Shown here in pieces: positions 1-8,605 of a stretch of DNA of 64,000 nucleotides. The first letter of the stretch is position 1, and each line of letters starts with the position of its first letter. Origin of the DNA: Flavobacterium gyeonganense (lineage in GTDB: Bacteria; Bacteroidota; Bacteroidia; Flavobacteriales; Flavobacteriaceae); contig NZ_CP121112.1 in assembly GCF_029625295.1 (NCBI RefSeq), forward strand, positions 4,712,001 to 4,776,000, given 5' to 3'. Below the pieces are notes generated by a model. It was given only the letters and a program-made list of their open reading frames with translations, searched no databases and was not told the origin of the DNA. The translations under genes and the position numbers were made by a program.

Positions 1-1
1 T

Positions 2-988
2 TATACTACTCCGGTTACTTATACCTGGACTAATAGTAATACATCAATTGGACTAGCTTCTTCCGGTACTGGTAATATACCATCTTTTGTAGCAACTAAT
101 TCCAGCAATTTGCCTGTTATCGCTACTATAAAGGTTACACCTAAATATACTAATGGAGGCACTTGCTCAGGTACTTCAAAAACATTTACCATTACTGTAA
201 ATCCAACACCAAAAATTACGGCTCAGCCAGTATCCAAAACAATATGTAATGGAGACAGTACCACTTTCACTGCTGCCGCAAGCAATGCTTCAGGCTATCA
301 ATGGCAGGTAAACCCGGGTTCAGGTTTTATCGATGTATCAGATATTGAACCGTACTCAGGTGCAACGACAACAACCTTAAGTATCAACGGAGCGACAACA
401 TTGTTAAACAATTATAAATATCGTTTAGTAGCCTCAGGGTCATGTAATCCTAAAGCAATTTCAAACATTGCAACATTAACAATTCAAAATACAGTAGATT
501 CTCCAACTGGAGATCCGATTCAGAGTTTTAACACTGGAGACAATCTGAGTGTATTAGTTGTGAATGGTCAAAATATTAAATGGTATGCTACAGCAGAAAA
601 TGCAGCCGGCCATGTTGATGAGTTGCCATTGACTACTTCAATTGTAAACAATAAGACATATTATGTTACACAAACCCTTGGCACTTGCGAATCTCCAATT
701 TCGTTAGCTATTAAGGCATACAATCCTCTTTTGTCTATTAATGATACTGAAAAATCTGATGTGTTATTGACATTGTATCCAAATCCGGTAAAAGATGTTT
801 TGCATTTTAATGTTGAAACTGAGATTAATAAAATTGTTATTTTTGATATGCATGGAAAAAAATTGCTCGAAAAAACACTAAATGGAGATTATAAAATAAA
901 TGTTCAGTCTTTGGTTCAGGGAGTTTATATGGTTCAGTTTTTTCAAAATGAAAAGGAAATGAAAACACTTAAATTTATTAAAAATTAA
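2..988 (+). CDS. T9SS-secreted Ig/PKD-like repeat protein, C-terminal part
   Basis: The reading frame is already open at the first base, so only the C-terminal part of a larger protein is present. It contains an Ig/PKD-like beta-sandwich repeat (segments such as VNPTPKITAQPVSKTICNGD followed by a YQWQ motif) and ends in a classic type A sorting domain of the type IX secretion system: LYPNPVKDVLHF, a middle VIFDMHGK strand and the terminal KFIKN. This predicts export through the outer membrane and surface attachment or release. Repeats of this kind occur in large adhesins and cell-wall-active enzymes, but the catalytic or binding part lies outside the window, so its role is unknown. A terminator follows 28 bases after the stop. 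Confidence 0.85.
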   Translation, partial: YTTPVTYTWTNSNTSIGLASSGTGNIPSFVATNSSNLPVIATIKVTPKYTNGGTCSGTSKTFTITVNPTPKITAQPVSKTICNGDSTTFTAAASNASGYQWQVNPGSGFIDVSDIEPYSGATTTTLSINGATTLLNNYKYRLVASGSCNPKAISNIATLTIQNTVDSPTGDPIQSFNTGDNLSVLVVNGQNIKWYATAENAAGHVDELPLTTSIVNNKTYYVTQTLGTCESPISLAIKAYNPLLSINDTEKSDVLLTLYPNPVKDVLHFNVETEINKIVIFDMHGKKLLEKTLNGDYKINVQSLVQGVYMVQFFQNEKEMKTLKFIKN

Positions 989-1015
989 AATAGACATATA
1001 CAAAGTAGTTAAATG

Positions 1016-1043
1016 GCCCTGTCAATTCTGACAGGGCTTTTTT
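1016..1043 (+). terminator. Rho-independent terminator of the T9SS protein gene
   Basis: Perfect 9-bp stem GCCCTGTCA / TGACAGGGC with a 4-base ATTC loop followed by six T. It lies directly behind the stop of the upstream gene. Confidence 0.9.
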
Positions 1044-1311
1044 ATATAATAATTATTTCCGCCTGAATAAAATTAAATTAACATTTAAAACATGTATAAA
1101 TACTCTTTTCTTATTTATTCTATATTAGTAAATTTAAAATATTGAAAATCAGTATTTTTATTATTATTTTTTAGTAAATTTGATTCACTCCCCACTGTAT
1201 CAGGCAAAATAATATACTCTACTTCTGTTGTTTTTTCAATCTTGTTTGGTTGTAGCTTCTGTTTATTTCAAACAATAAAACACAATATATTATTAATTTA
1301 AATCAGCTGCT

Positions 1312-2094
1312 ATGGCAACAGTACCTCCGGACAAAAAGAGTAATTACGAAAAGTTATTCGCTTCCTGTGTTATAAAGGAAGCTAAATACCCTGAAATTGA
1401 CAAAATAACAGCAAAAATGGTTTTGAATAAATCCAGATACCAATCTGTGGGTGACCGGTTAGATATCCCGTGGTTTGTCATCGCAATTATACATTGTATG
1501 GAAGCTAGTCTGAAGTTCGATACGCATTTGCACAATGGCGATCCTCTTAAAGAACGTACAGTGCAAGTCCCTGCAGGGCGGCCAAAGATAGGAAACCCGC
1601 CATTTACATGGGAAGAAAGTGCCAAAGATGCTTTAGTGTATGACAAACTTAATACCTGGACAGACTGGAGTATTGCCGGAATACTTTATAAATTGGAACT
1701 CTACAACGGATTAGGCTATTACAGGCAAGGAATTAATTCGCCTTATTTGTGGAGCTATTCTAATCATTATACAAAAGGAAAATATGTTCAGGATGGACGA
1801 TATGATCCCACTGCTATTTCTAAGCAGTGCGGTGCTGCAGTATTGTTACGACGTATGAGCGAACAAAAGCTGATAACACTGCCAAATAGTAATTTAGTGG
1901 AACAAATCATTGCATTGGGAAATAAAACACTATACTATTCCGGTACCGTTACCAATGAAGCTAAAGAATTACAAACGCTTCTGAACAGGGCTGGCAGTAT
2001 ACTTAGGGTTGATGGTAAGGCAGGTGAAAGAACTTCTACAGAATATTTTAAATTCAGCAACAACTATCTAAAAGGAGATCCAAGAGAAGTCTAG
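1312..2094 (+). CDS. lysozyme-like peptidoglycan hydrolase with C-terminal PG-binding-like segment
   Basis: 260 residues with no signal peptide. The central part (about residues 50-190) carries the conserved block HCMEASLKFDTHLHNGDPL, then PFTWEESAKDAL, YNGLGYYRQGINSPYLWSYS and SKQCGAAVLL, which I recognise from bacterial lysozyme-like proteins; the Glu of HCMEAS is the natural catalytic candidate. Residues from about 215 (AKELQTLLNRAG...VDGKAGERT) resemble a short peptidoglycan-binding repeat. The family name is from memory. Cytoplasmic localisation without an export signal suggests either non-classical release or use with a holin or contractile device, but no phage or secretion gene adjoins it. 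It stands alone between two intergenic regions. Confidence 0.65.
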   Translation: MATVPPDKKSNYEKLFASCVIKEAKYPEIDKITAKMVLNKSRYQSVGDRLDIPWFVIAIIHCMEASLKFDTHLHNGDPLKERTVQVPAGRPKIGNPPFTWEESAKDALVYDKLNTWTDWSIAGILYKLELYNGLGYYRQGINSPYLWSYSNHYTKGKYVQDGRYDPTAISKQCGAAVLLRRMSEQKLITLPNSNLVEQIIALGNKTLYYSGTVTNEAKELQTLLNRAGSILRVDGKAGERTSTEYFKFSNNYLKGDPREV

Positions 2095-2128
2095 AAAAAC
2101 TTAGTTTTCTAAATAATTAAATATTTTT

Positions 2129-2157
2129 TTGCTATCAGATACCGATCGGTATTTTTG
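2129..2157 (+). promoter_or_regulatory. Promoter with overlapping TetR operator
   Basis: A TTG at 2129-2131 and TATTTTTG at 2150-2157, 18 bases apart, fit the Bacteroidota -33/-7 pattern. The perfect 14-bp palindrome ATACCGATCGGTAT (2139-2152) overlaps the -7 box, as expected for autorepression by the TetR protein encoded 43 bases downstream. A similar site precedes the thioesterase gene. Confidence 0.65.
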
Positions 2158-2199
2158 CTATATTTGTTTTTTGAAATTTCTTTATTTTAATCTGCACTT

Positions 2200-2784
2200 A
2201 TGAATACCTCTGAATTTATATTAGATAAAATAGCTCCTATTTTTAATAAGCAAGGCTATGTCGGAACTAGCCTTTCAGATATAACAAATGCAACCGGGCT
2301 TACCAAAGGCGCTATTTATTGCAATTTTTTAAATAAGGAGGATTTAGCATTAAAATCATTTCAGTTAAATGTAAATCTGGCTATAAAACCACTTTTCAGA
2401 ATAATTGCCAATACACCAGGCAGTTTGAATAAATTGCAAGCTATAACAAATTACCATCGAAATTATTATGATTTAGTCAAAGAGCGTGGCGGATGTCCTA
2501 TGCTGCGAGTAGGCGTTGATACAAAGTATATAAATCCCCTACTTTTTGAAGAAGCTCAAAAATTATCCCTGAGATTTACTACCGGATTGGTAAATATTAT
2601 ACAGGAAGGCATTGACACTAATGAAATCAAAAAAGATACTAATCCGCTTCAATATGCCCAAATCATTTTATCGTTAATGGAAGGAAGCTCACTTCTGGCA
2701 TTTACTCATGATGATTCATCGTACATCCTAAATGCGATGACCCATGTCGATAACATATTAATTGCCAGCATAAAAAAAGAATAA
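2200..2784 (+). CDS. TetR/AcrR family transcriptional regulator
   Basis: 194 residues. The N-terminal 50 residues form a TetR helix-turn-helix (APIFNKQGYVGTSLSDITNATGLTKGAIYCNF), and the C-terminal ligand domain includes a GGCPMLRVG motif seen in the TetR_C family of small-effector sensors. The second TetR gene of the window at 20312 has the same architecture (APIFN, GGCPLLNFG), so the two are paralogs. Its gene is preceded by a perfect palindrome and followed, 53 bases on, by an acyl-CoA thioesterase with a nearly identical operator. It probably represses itself and that thioesterase. The inducer is unknown; the thioesterase suggests an acyl-CoA or fatty acid. Confidence 0.9.
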   Translation: MNTSEFILDKIAPIFNKQGYVGTSLSDITNATGLTKGAIYCNFLNKEDLALKSFQLNVNLAIKPLFRIIANTPGSLNKLQAITNYHRNYYDLVKERGGCPMLRVGVDTKYINPLLFEEAQKLSLRFTTGLVNIIQEGIDTNEIKKDTNPLQYAQIILSLMEGSSLLAFTHDDSSYILNAMTHVDNILIASIKKE

Positions 2785-2803
2785 AATTTTTTTAACCTTA
2801 CAG

Positions 2804-2817
2804 ATACCGATTGGTAT
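2804..2817. promoter_or_regulatory. TetR operator copy before the thioesterase gene
   Basis: ATACCGATTGGTAT differs at one base from the perfect palindrome at 2139-2152 in front of the TetR gene. It sits between the TetR stop and the thioesterase start, about 20 bases before the ATG, so binding there would block transcription of the second gene from its own promoter. Confidence 0.65.
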
Positions 2818-2837
2818 TTGTGTAATTTATTTCAAAA

Positions 2838-3335
2838 ATGAATAAAATATTAAAAACAAAAAGAAAAATCAGATTTCAGGACTGTGATCCTTTTAATCAT
2901 TTAAACAATTCAAAATACCTCGAATATTTTATTAATGTTCGTGAAGACCAGATTGCAGAAAATTATGATCTGGATATTTTTAAATATATGAAAACAACAG
3001 GGCTTAGCTGGGTTGTTGCTTCCAATCAGATAAGTTATGTAAGACCAGCCTTTACAATGGAAACAGTAGTAATAGAATCTCAATTGATTCAGTATACTGA
3101 AAATCTTCTTCTGGTTGAAATGAAAATGTGGAATGAAGATGAAACAGAATTAAAAGCTGTCCTCTGGATAAAGTTTATTCATTATAATATTCAGGCAAAA
3201 AAAGTCACAAATCATTCTGATGATTTAATGAAACTATTTCAATCTGTTGTAGTTCCTGTCAATCAGTCAATTTTTGAAAACAGATATTTAGAAATTATTC
3301 AAGAATTAAAAAATCGTACCTATACTGATTCTTGA
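2838..3335 (+). CDS. Acyl-CoA thioesterase, 4HBT hotdog fold
   Basis: 165 residues of a single hotdog domain. The N-terminal RFQDCDPFNHLNNSKYLEYF block is the 4-hydroxybenzoyl-CoA thioesterase/YbgC signature: the Asp of QDCD is the catalytic residue in relatives, followed by the HLNN helix. It should hydrolyse acyl-CoA or acyl-ACP thioesters in the cytoplasm; chain length cannot be read from sequence. It follows the TetR gene with a shared operator motif, indicating co-regulation. It lies 0.4 kb before the polyketide operon but is separated from it by a small gene with its own terminator, so I do not count it as part of that cluster. Confidence 0.85.
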   Translation: MNKILKTKRKIRFQDCDPFNHLNNSKYLEYFINVREDQIAENYDLDIFKYMKTTGLSWVVASNQISYVRPAFTMETVVIESQLIQYTENLLLVEMKMWNEDETELKAVLWIKFIHYNIQAKKVTNHSDDLMKLFQSVVVPVNQSIFENRYLEIIQELKNRTYTDS

Positions 3336-3431
3336 TTAATTATAAGGGGATTTTATAACTTTTCAAAATGATTATATAAGTTAACCTGTCTTATTTGAGA
3401 TAATTTTATGAAAATTTAAAACTTACGAGAT

Positions 3432-3626
3432 ATGGACACAAATAATCAAAATCCGAAAAACACTAAAAACGGTAGTTCCGATCACCGTGTAGATACAAGA
3501 AAACATCAGTATAAAGATCATGATGAAGTCTTAACAAACGATAAAAATTATGATCCCGAAACTCAAAAATTCAAAGGAAAAGAACCTGAGTTTGATGATA
3601 AACTGAATAATGAAGAAAAAAAATAA
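3432..3626 (+). CDS. small highly charged protein, unknown function
   Basis: 64 residues, almost entirely polar (Asn, Asp, Lys, Glu), without hydrophobic segments or cysteine and therefore probably disordered. It has its own terminator immediately after the stop and an AT-rich leader, so it is likely a monocistronic expressed gene and not noise. Similar tiny hydrophilic proteins occur at 28053 and 29686 in this window; such proteins are often stress-induced, but nothing in the sequence proves that here. Confidence 0.65.
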   Translation: MDTNNQNPKNTKNGSSDHRVDTRKHQYKDHDEVLTNDKNYDPETQKFKGKEPEFDDKLNNEEKK

Positions 3627-3631
3627 AAATT

Positions 3632-3666
3632 AAAACGTCTCAATAACAACATTTTGAGGCGTTTTT
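3632..3666 (+). terminator. Rho-independent terminator
   Basis: Stem AAAACGtCTCAA / TTGAGgCGTTTT (one G-T pair) around a TAACAACATT loop, running into a T tract; directly behind the small charged protein gene. Confidence 0.85.
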
Positions 3667-3734
3667 CTATTTCTGTGAAATCCTGTAATTCAAAAGAGAT
3701 AGATTATATGCGCTTTATTTGCTAAATTAGATGT

Positions 3735-4868
3735 ATGAAAACAAAACCAGATGTAATAATCATTGGCGGCGGTCTGGCAGGTTTGACAGCAGCCATACAT
3801 CTTTCTAAAAAAGGATTAAAGGTAATCTTAATCGAAAAATCAGAGTATCCGCGGCATAAGGTATGCGGAGAGTATATTTCTAATGAAGTCCTCCCCTATC
3901 TTCTTTGGCTTGATATAGATATTTTACAATCGAATCCCCAACAGATTTCGTCCTTTGAATTTACAACTCAAAATGGCAAAATTGCCCAAACAAAACTTCC
4001 TCTTGGCGGATTTGGTATTAGCCGATACATGCTGGATACTATTTTATATGAAAAAGCATTATCAAATGGGTGCATTATTTTAAAAGAAACGGTTACAGAT
4101 ATTTCTTTTGAAAATGATGAATTTTCAGTTAAAACTTCCAGTCAGATTTTACATTCAAAATTAGTATTAGGTGCTTTTGGAAAACGTTCTAATGTTGATC
4201 AGTTCTTAGAGCGGGATTTTATAAGTAAAAAATCCCCATGGCTTGCAGTGAAGGCTCATTATTCCGGCATCAGTCCTAACAATCAGGTAGCACTTCATAA
4301 TTTTAACGGAGGTTACTGTGGTGTTTCAAAGGTGGAAAATGATATTATAAACATCTGTTATCTTGCAGATTATAATTCTTTCAAAAAATATAAAAATATA
4401 GAAGAGTATCAAAAAAATGTCCTTTATAAAAACAAACAGCTTAAATCTGTTTTTGAAAACAGTACACTCTTGTTTGATAAGCCTCTTACTATCAGCCAGA
4501 TTTCTTTTGATAAAAAACGACCAGTAGAAGACCATGTTTTGATGATTGGCGATGCTGCAGGGCTTATTCATCCAATGTGCGGAAATGGTATGGCGATGGC
4601 CATACACAGCGCAAAAATAGCATCAGAATTAATACTTGAATATCATACAGGAACAATAAGTTCAAGAGCTATTTTAGAAAAAAAATATGCAGCACAATGG
4701 CAGAAAAATTTTGGAAGAAGATTAGCAATGGGAAGGATTTTGGCAAGTGTCTTAACCAATAAACCAATAACAAACATATTTGTGTCGGTCGTTGCCTCAA
4801 TGCCAGCAATATTATCTCAAATAATCAAACAGACACACGGTAAACCAATAGCAGTTAAATGGCAATAA
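3735..4868 (+). CDS. FAD-dependent oxidoreductase, geranylgeranyl-reductase-like; first gene of the type III PKS operon
   Basis: 377 residues. An N-terminal Rossmann dinucleotide motif (VIIIGGGLAGLTAA, residues 8-21) with the following acidic IEKSEYPRHKVCGEYIS block and a C-terminal GDAAGLIHPMCGNGMAMA motif that binds the FAD pyrophosphate place it in the group that contains geranylgeranyl reductases and FAD monooxygenases. It could reduce double bonds or hydroxylate the polyketide product. Its stop overlaps the start of the methyltransferase gene by 10 bases, so the two are translationally coupled. Type III PKS loci elsewhere combine a flavoprotein, a methyltransferase and the synthase, which supports a tailoring role. 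The substrate is an inference. Confidence 0.88.
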   Translation: MKTKPDVIIIGGGLAGLTAAIHLSKKGLKVILIEKSEYPRHKVCGEYISNEVLPYLLWLDIDILQSNPQQISSFEFTTQNGKIAQTKLPLGGFGISRYMLDTILYEKALSNGCIILKETVTDISFENDEFSVKTSSQILHSKLVLGAFGKRSNVDQFLERDFISKKSPWLAVKAHYSGISPNNQVALHNFNGGYCGVSKVENDIINICYLADYNSFKKYKNIEEYQKNVLYKNKQLKSVFENSTLLFDKPLTISQISFDKKRPVEDHVLMIGDAAGLIHPMCGNGMAMAIHSAKIASELILEYHTGTISSRAILEKKYAAQWQKNFGRRLAMGRILASVLTNKPITNIFVSVVASMPAILSQIIKQTHGKPIAVKWQ

Positions 4869-5571
4869 ACACAAAATACAGAACACAGGAAGCCGAAATA
4901 ATGGACGATTTTTCACTTCAGGGAAGAGAACTCCGTGCTGCTCTTGATCAGATTGCCCGTATTAATCAATTGCTTGGAGGCAATAAGGTTACACTTCACG
5001 GAATAAAAGAAATAATAAAAAAATTAATGTTTCCCACACAATCGTAATTGCTGATGTAGGCTGCGGTAACGGCGATATGCTGAGAATGCTGGCCGATTAT
5101 GGATTAAAAAACAATCTTAAATTTAAGCTTATCGGAATTGATGCCAATGCTTTTACTGTAAATTATGCCCAAACATTATCTAATGATTACTCCAATATTG
5201 AGTATTTGTGTCTGGATATTTTTAGCGAAGAATTTTCTACAATTAACTATGATATTGTACTATGCACCCTCACGCTGCACCATTTTACGAATGAACAAAT
5301 ATTAAATATAATTACTACCTTTAATAATAACGCAGGCATTGGTATTGTTATCAATGATTTGCATCGCAGTAAATTGGCTTACAGGCTTTTTAAATTGATT
5401 TGTATCGTTTTTAGTCTGGGCAAAATGTCGCGTGAAGATGGTCTGGTATCTATTTTAAGAGGATTTCGAAAAAATGAACTGGAAGCATTTTCCAAAAAAC
5501 TGAATTTAAAAAACTATACGATAAATTGGAAATGGGCTTTCCGCTACCAATGGATAATTACAAAAATATGA
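4859..5571 (+). CDS. class I SAM-dependent methyltransferase (apparent frameshift)
   Basis: As given, the frame starting at 4859 stops at 5047 while the rest continues in another frame. Adding one A to the seven-A run at 5017-5023 joins them into one 237-residue protein reading through EIIKKINVSHTIVIADVGCGNGD, in which DVGCGNGD is SAM-binding motif I; a later VLCTLTLHHF fits motif IV. A methyltransferase is expected in a polyketide operon and would methylate the aromatic product on O or C. The gene overlaps its upstream neighbour by 10 bases and its stop overlaps the PKS start (ATGA). A sequencing undercall of a homopolymer is the simplest explanation; polymerase slippage or real inactivation are alternatives. 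Confidence 0.8.
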
Positions 5572-6619
5572 GTGTCAAAATAATAACTGTTGTTAAACAA
5601 CTCCCGCAATATTCAAGAACAACAGAAGAAATACTTCCGCTTTTGGATGGCTGGCTGATGGGTCAGGAAGAACGTTTTATAAAAAAAGTAAAAAAAATAT
5701 TTGAAGGTGCTGCGGTAAGCAAACGGTATTCAATAATGGATCCGCTGGAGGTTTTTACAGCTACTTCTTTTGAAGATAAAAATGATATTTACAGTCGGGA
5801 AATGATTGTTTTGGGCGAAAAAGTTTTAGAAAAAGCGCTCGCTAAGGCAAGCTGGGATCCGCAAAGCGTTGACTATATTATTACTGTAAGCTGCACTGGT
5901 ATCATGATTCCTTCTTTAGATGCGTATCTGATCAATAAGATGAATCTCAGACAGGACATCGTGCGTTTGCCTGTTACAGAAATGGGTTGCGCTGCAGGAA
6001 TTTCTGGTATTATATATGCCAAAAACTTTCTGAAGGCTAATCCGGGAAAACGTGCTGTAGTGATAGCGGCTGAGTCCCCTACTGCAACATTTCAGCTTAA
6101 TGATTTTTCGATGCCGAATATTGTAAGCGCTGCTATATTTGGTGATGGCGTGGCATGCTGTCTTTTATCATCGTATGAAGAAGATAATGGTCCTGAAATA
6201 CTGGATGAGCAAATGTATCATTTTTATGATGCGGAACATATGATGGGTTTTAAACTTACCAATACCGGTTTGCAAATGGTATTGGATATTAAAGTCCCGG
6301 ATACGATTGCCGCTCACTTTGGAAATATTATCCATCCATTTCTGAAGAAAAATGATTTAGAAATAAAAGATATTGATCATATGATATTTCATCCCGGAGG
6401 AAAAAAATTGTCAATACAGTTGAATCTCTTTTTGCAGACCTGGATAAAAATATTGATGACACAAAAGAAGTATTAAAACAATACGGAAACATGTCGAGTG
6501 CTACTGTTCTTTATGTTTTGGAAAGAATTATGAATAGTAATCCAAAGAATGGAGAAAAAGGACTAATGCTTAGCTTTGGTCCTGGATTTTCTGCTCAAAG
6601 AGTATTGTTGCAATGGTAA
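5568..6619 (+). CDS. type III polyketide synthase, chalcone/stilbene-synthase-like (apparent frameshift)
   Basis: Start ATG at 5568 overlaps the preceding stop. After adding one A to the seven-A run at 6401-6407, the protein is 350 residues, normal for the family. The thiolase-fold triad is complete: Cys141 in EMGCAAG, His275 in FHPGG, and Asn308 in YGNMSSAT. The repaired C-terminus ends with GLMLSFGPGFSAQRVLLQW, the GFGPG-like loop of chalcone synthases. Such enzymes extend an acyl starter with malonyl-CoA and cyclise it to resorcinols, pyrones or phloroglucinols. Neighbouring FabZ, ketosynthase, ACP and phosphopantetheinyl transferase suggest the starter is delivered as an ACP-bound acyl chain built within this operon. 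Without the missing base the enzyme lacks Asn308 and is dead. Confidence 0.87.
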
Positions 6620-6640
6620 AAATTATCAGATAAAAACAAA

Positions 6641-7078
6641 ATGAACCTGAACGAAATTATAGAAAAATTACCTTACACAGAACCTTTTCTGTTTGTAGAT
6701 GAACTGCTTCATGTCGATGAAAACAGCATTTCAGGAACTTATACTTTTAAAGAAGACCTCGACTTTTATAAAGGTCATTTTAAAGGAAATCCAGTAACGC
6801 CTGGTGTAATCCTGACAGAAACTATGGCTCAGATAGGCATGGTTTGCCTTGGAATCTATCTGTTAGGTGATGCCTTTAACAAGGAAACGGTCATTGCTTT
6901 CACTTCTGCCGATATGCAGTTTTTAAAAGCTGTATATCCTAATGAAAAAATTACGGTAACGGCTCAAAAAACATTTTTCAGGTTTGGAAAATTAAAATGT
7001 GAGGCTGTAATGAAAAACGAAGCCGGACAGGAAGTCTGCAAAGGAATTTTGGCCGGAATGATAACAACAAAATTATGA
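6641..7078 (+). CDS. FabZ-like 3-hydroxyacyl-ACP dehydratase
   Basis: 145 residues, the usual length of FabZ. The hotdog-fold active site is present: His46 in the GHFKGNPVTPGV loop and Glu60 in the LTETMAQ helix. It would dehydrate beta-hydroxyacyl-ACP to enoyl-ACP. Its position inside the polyketide operon, overlapping the ketosynthase gene by four bases (ATGA), argues for a dedicated dehydratase in making an unsaturated acyl starter and not the housekeeping fatty acid enzyme. No ketoreductase or enoyl reductase is in the operon, so those steps would have to be borrowed from primary fatty acid synthesis. Confidence 0.9.
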   Translation: MNLNEIIEKLPYTEPFLFVDELLHVDENSISGTYTFKEDLDFYKGHFKGNPVTPGVILTETMAQIGMVCLGIYLLGDAFNKETVIAFTSADMQFLKAVYPNEKITVTAQKTFFRFGKLKCEAVMKNEAGQEVCKGILAGMITTKL

Positions 7079-8358
7079 GTAAACGGGTTGTAATAACAGG
7101 TCTTGGTGTAGCAGCTCCAAATGGTGTTGGAATTCCTGCGTTTACCTCTGCCATTAAAAATGGATTATCGGGTATAAGACATGATGCACAATTGCAGGAA
7201 CTACAATTTTCCTGTCAGATTGCAGGTAAGCCTGAAATAACCGAAGAACTCAAATCACAATATTTTACAGATCTTGAATTACGCGGGTTTAATAGTACAG
7301 GTATTTTGTACGGTGTTATCGCAGGTATGGAAGCCTGGAAAAATGCGGGATTACCATTAGAAATTAATGATGAACCAGATTGGGACAGCGGAACTATTTT
7401 TGGAACCGGAACTTCGGGAATTGATAAATTTCGCGAAAGCATTTATAAAATAGACGAATTGCAGACGCGAAAATTAGGGAGTACCGTCGTTGCTCAGACT
7501 ATGAATAGTGGTATAAGTGCTTATCTTGGAGGCAAACTCGGTTTAGGAAATCAGGTAACCACTAATTCATCAGCCTGTTCAACCGGAACCGAAGCGATAA
7601 TAATGGCTTATGATCGAATAAAATCAGGACAGGCAAAACGTATATTAGCAGGAAGTACAGGTGACAGCGGTCCGTATATTTGGGCTGGATTTGATGCACT
7701 TCGCGTATGCAGCTCAAAATATAATGAGAATCCTGAACTTGGCTCCCGCCCTATGAGTGCAACAGCAGCAGGATTTGTACCCGGAAGCGGCGCAGGCGCT
7801 TTGCTTATTGAAGATTTGGATACAGCTTTAGAACGTGGTGCTACCATTTATGCTGAAATTTTAGGTGGAAATGTAAACTCAGGAGGCCAGCGTGGAAACG
7901 GTAGTATGACCGCACCTAACAGTAACGCAGTGCAAAGATGTATTACAGATGCTATTCATAATTCAGGGATTTCTCCAACGGATATTGATGCTATAAATGG
8001 TCATCTGACAGCCACGACAAAAGACAGTCTTGAAATAGAAAACTGGACAAAAGCACTAAACCGAAAAGGAGATAATTTTCCGTATATAAATTCCCTAAAA
8101 AGCATGACTGGGCATTGTCTTAGTGGCGCCGGAAGTATTGAAAGCGTGGCAGCAGTACTACAACTTTATGAAGGTTTTTTATTTGGAAATACAAACTGCG
8201 AAGATCTCCATCCGGAAATCACGACCCTTATTGATCCTGCTAAAGTGCCTTTTAAAACGTTTAATATTGATCTAAATATTATAGCCAAAGCCAGTTTTGG
8301 TTTTGGTGATGTAAATGCCTGTATATTATTAAAAAAATATAAAAATTTATATGAATAA
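7075..8358 (+). CDS. beta-ketoacyl-ACP synthase (FabF-like)
   Basis: 427 residues with the Cys-His-His triad of KAS I/II enzymes: Cys168 in NSSACSTGTEA, His310 in INGHLTATTKD and His347 in SMTGHCLSGAG, and a late GFGDVNAC glycine-rich loop. It catalyses decarboxylative condensation of malonyl-ACP with an acyl chain. The start overlaps the FabZ-like gene by four bases and the end overlaps the acyl carrier gene by eight, so it is firmly in the same operon. Probably a dedicated elongation enzyme that builds or lengthens the chain handed to the type III synthase. No partner chain-length-factor gene is visible, so this is not a classical type II aromatic PKS. Confidence 0.9.
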   Translation: MSKRVVITGLGVAAPNGVGIPAFTSAIKNGLSGIRHDAQLQELQFSCQIAGKPEITEELKSQYFTDLELRGFNSTGILYGVIAGMEAWKNAGLPLEINDEPDWDSGTIFGTGTSGIDKFRESIYKIDELQTRKLGSTVVAQTMNSGISAYLGGKLGLGNQVTTNSSACSTGTEAIIMAYDRIKSGQAKRILAGSTGDSGPYIWAGFDALRVCSSKYNENPELGSRPMSATAAGFVPGSGAGALLIEDLDTALERGATIYAEILGGNVNSGGQRGNGSMTAPNSNAVQRCITDAIHNSGISPTDIDAINGHLTATTKDSLEIENWTKALNRKGDNFPYINSLKSMTGHCLSGAGSIESVAAVLQLYEGFLFGNTNCEDLHPEITTLIDPAKVPFKTFNIDLNIIAKASFGFGDVNACILLKKYKNLYE

Positions 8359-8605
8359 AGAAGAACTTATTGCCAAATTAAAAGTTATTATCAGGCCTTA
8401 TACGGCTAATAATGAAGCTTATGATAATCTTACTGAGAATACAGATTTTATAAAAGATCTCGAAATCAATTCGGCTAATCTGGTCGATATTGTACTCGAT
8501 ATTGAAGAAAATTTCGACGTTGTCATTGATAATACAGATATGGAAAGAATGCTGGATGTGAAAACGGCAGTCGAAATAATTGAAACTAAATTAGCTGCAA
8601 AATGA
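8351..8605 (+). CDS. acyl carrier protein of the polyketide operon
   Basis: 84 residues, acidic, four-helix ACP pattern. The phosphopantetheine attachment Ser is Ser41 in LEINSANLVDIVLDIEE. In most carrier proteins the Ser follows Asp (DSL); here the preceding residue is Asn and the following residues are Ala-Asn-Leu, an atypical site that may need the dedicated transferase encoded next. It overlaps the ketosynthase gene by eight bases and the transferase gene by four, so all three are coupled in translation. It should carry the acyl intermediate between the ketosynthase, dehydratase and type III synthase. Confidence 0.88.
   Translation: MNKEELIAKLKVIIRPYTANNEAYDNLTENTDFIKDLEINSANLVDIVLDIEENFDVVIDNTDMERMLDVKTAVEIIETKLAAK

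Noticed and set aside
1312..2094. Prophage remnant based on the lysozyme-like gene
   Set aside because: No holin, tail, capsid or integrase gene adjoins it; a single enzyme is not evidence of a prophage.
2838..3335. Thioesterase as part of the type III PKS operon
   Set aside because: It is separated by a small gene with a strong terminator and shares an operator with the preceding TetR gene.
4326..4607. Reverse-strand ORF inside the flavoprotein gene
   Set aside because: Antisense shadow of the FAD-binding region of a well-supported gene.
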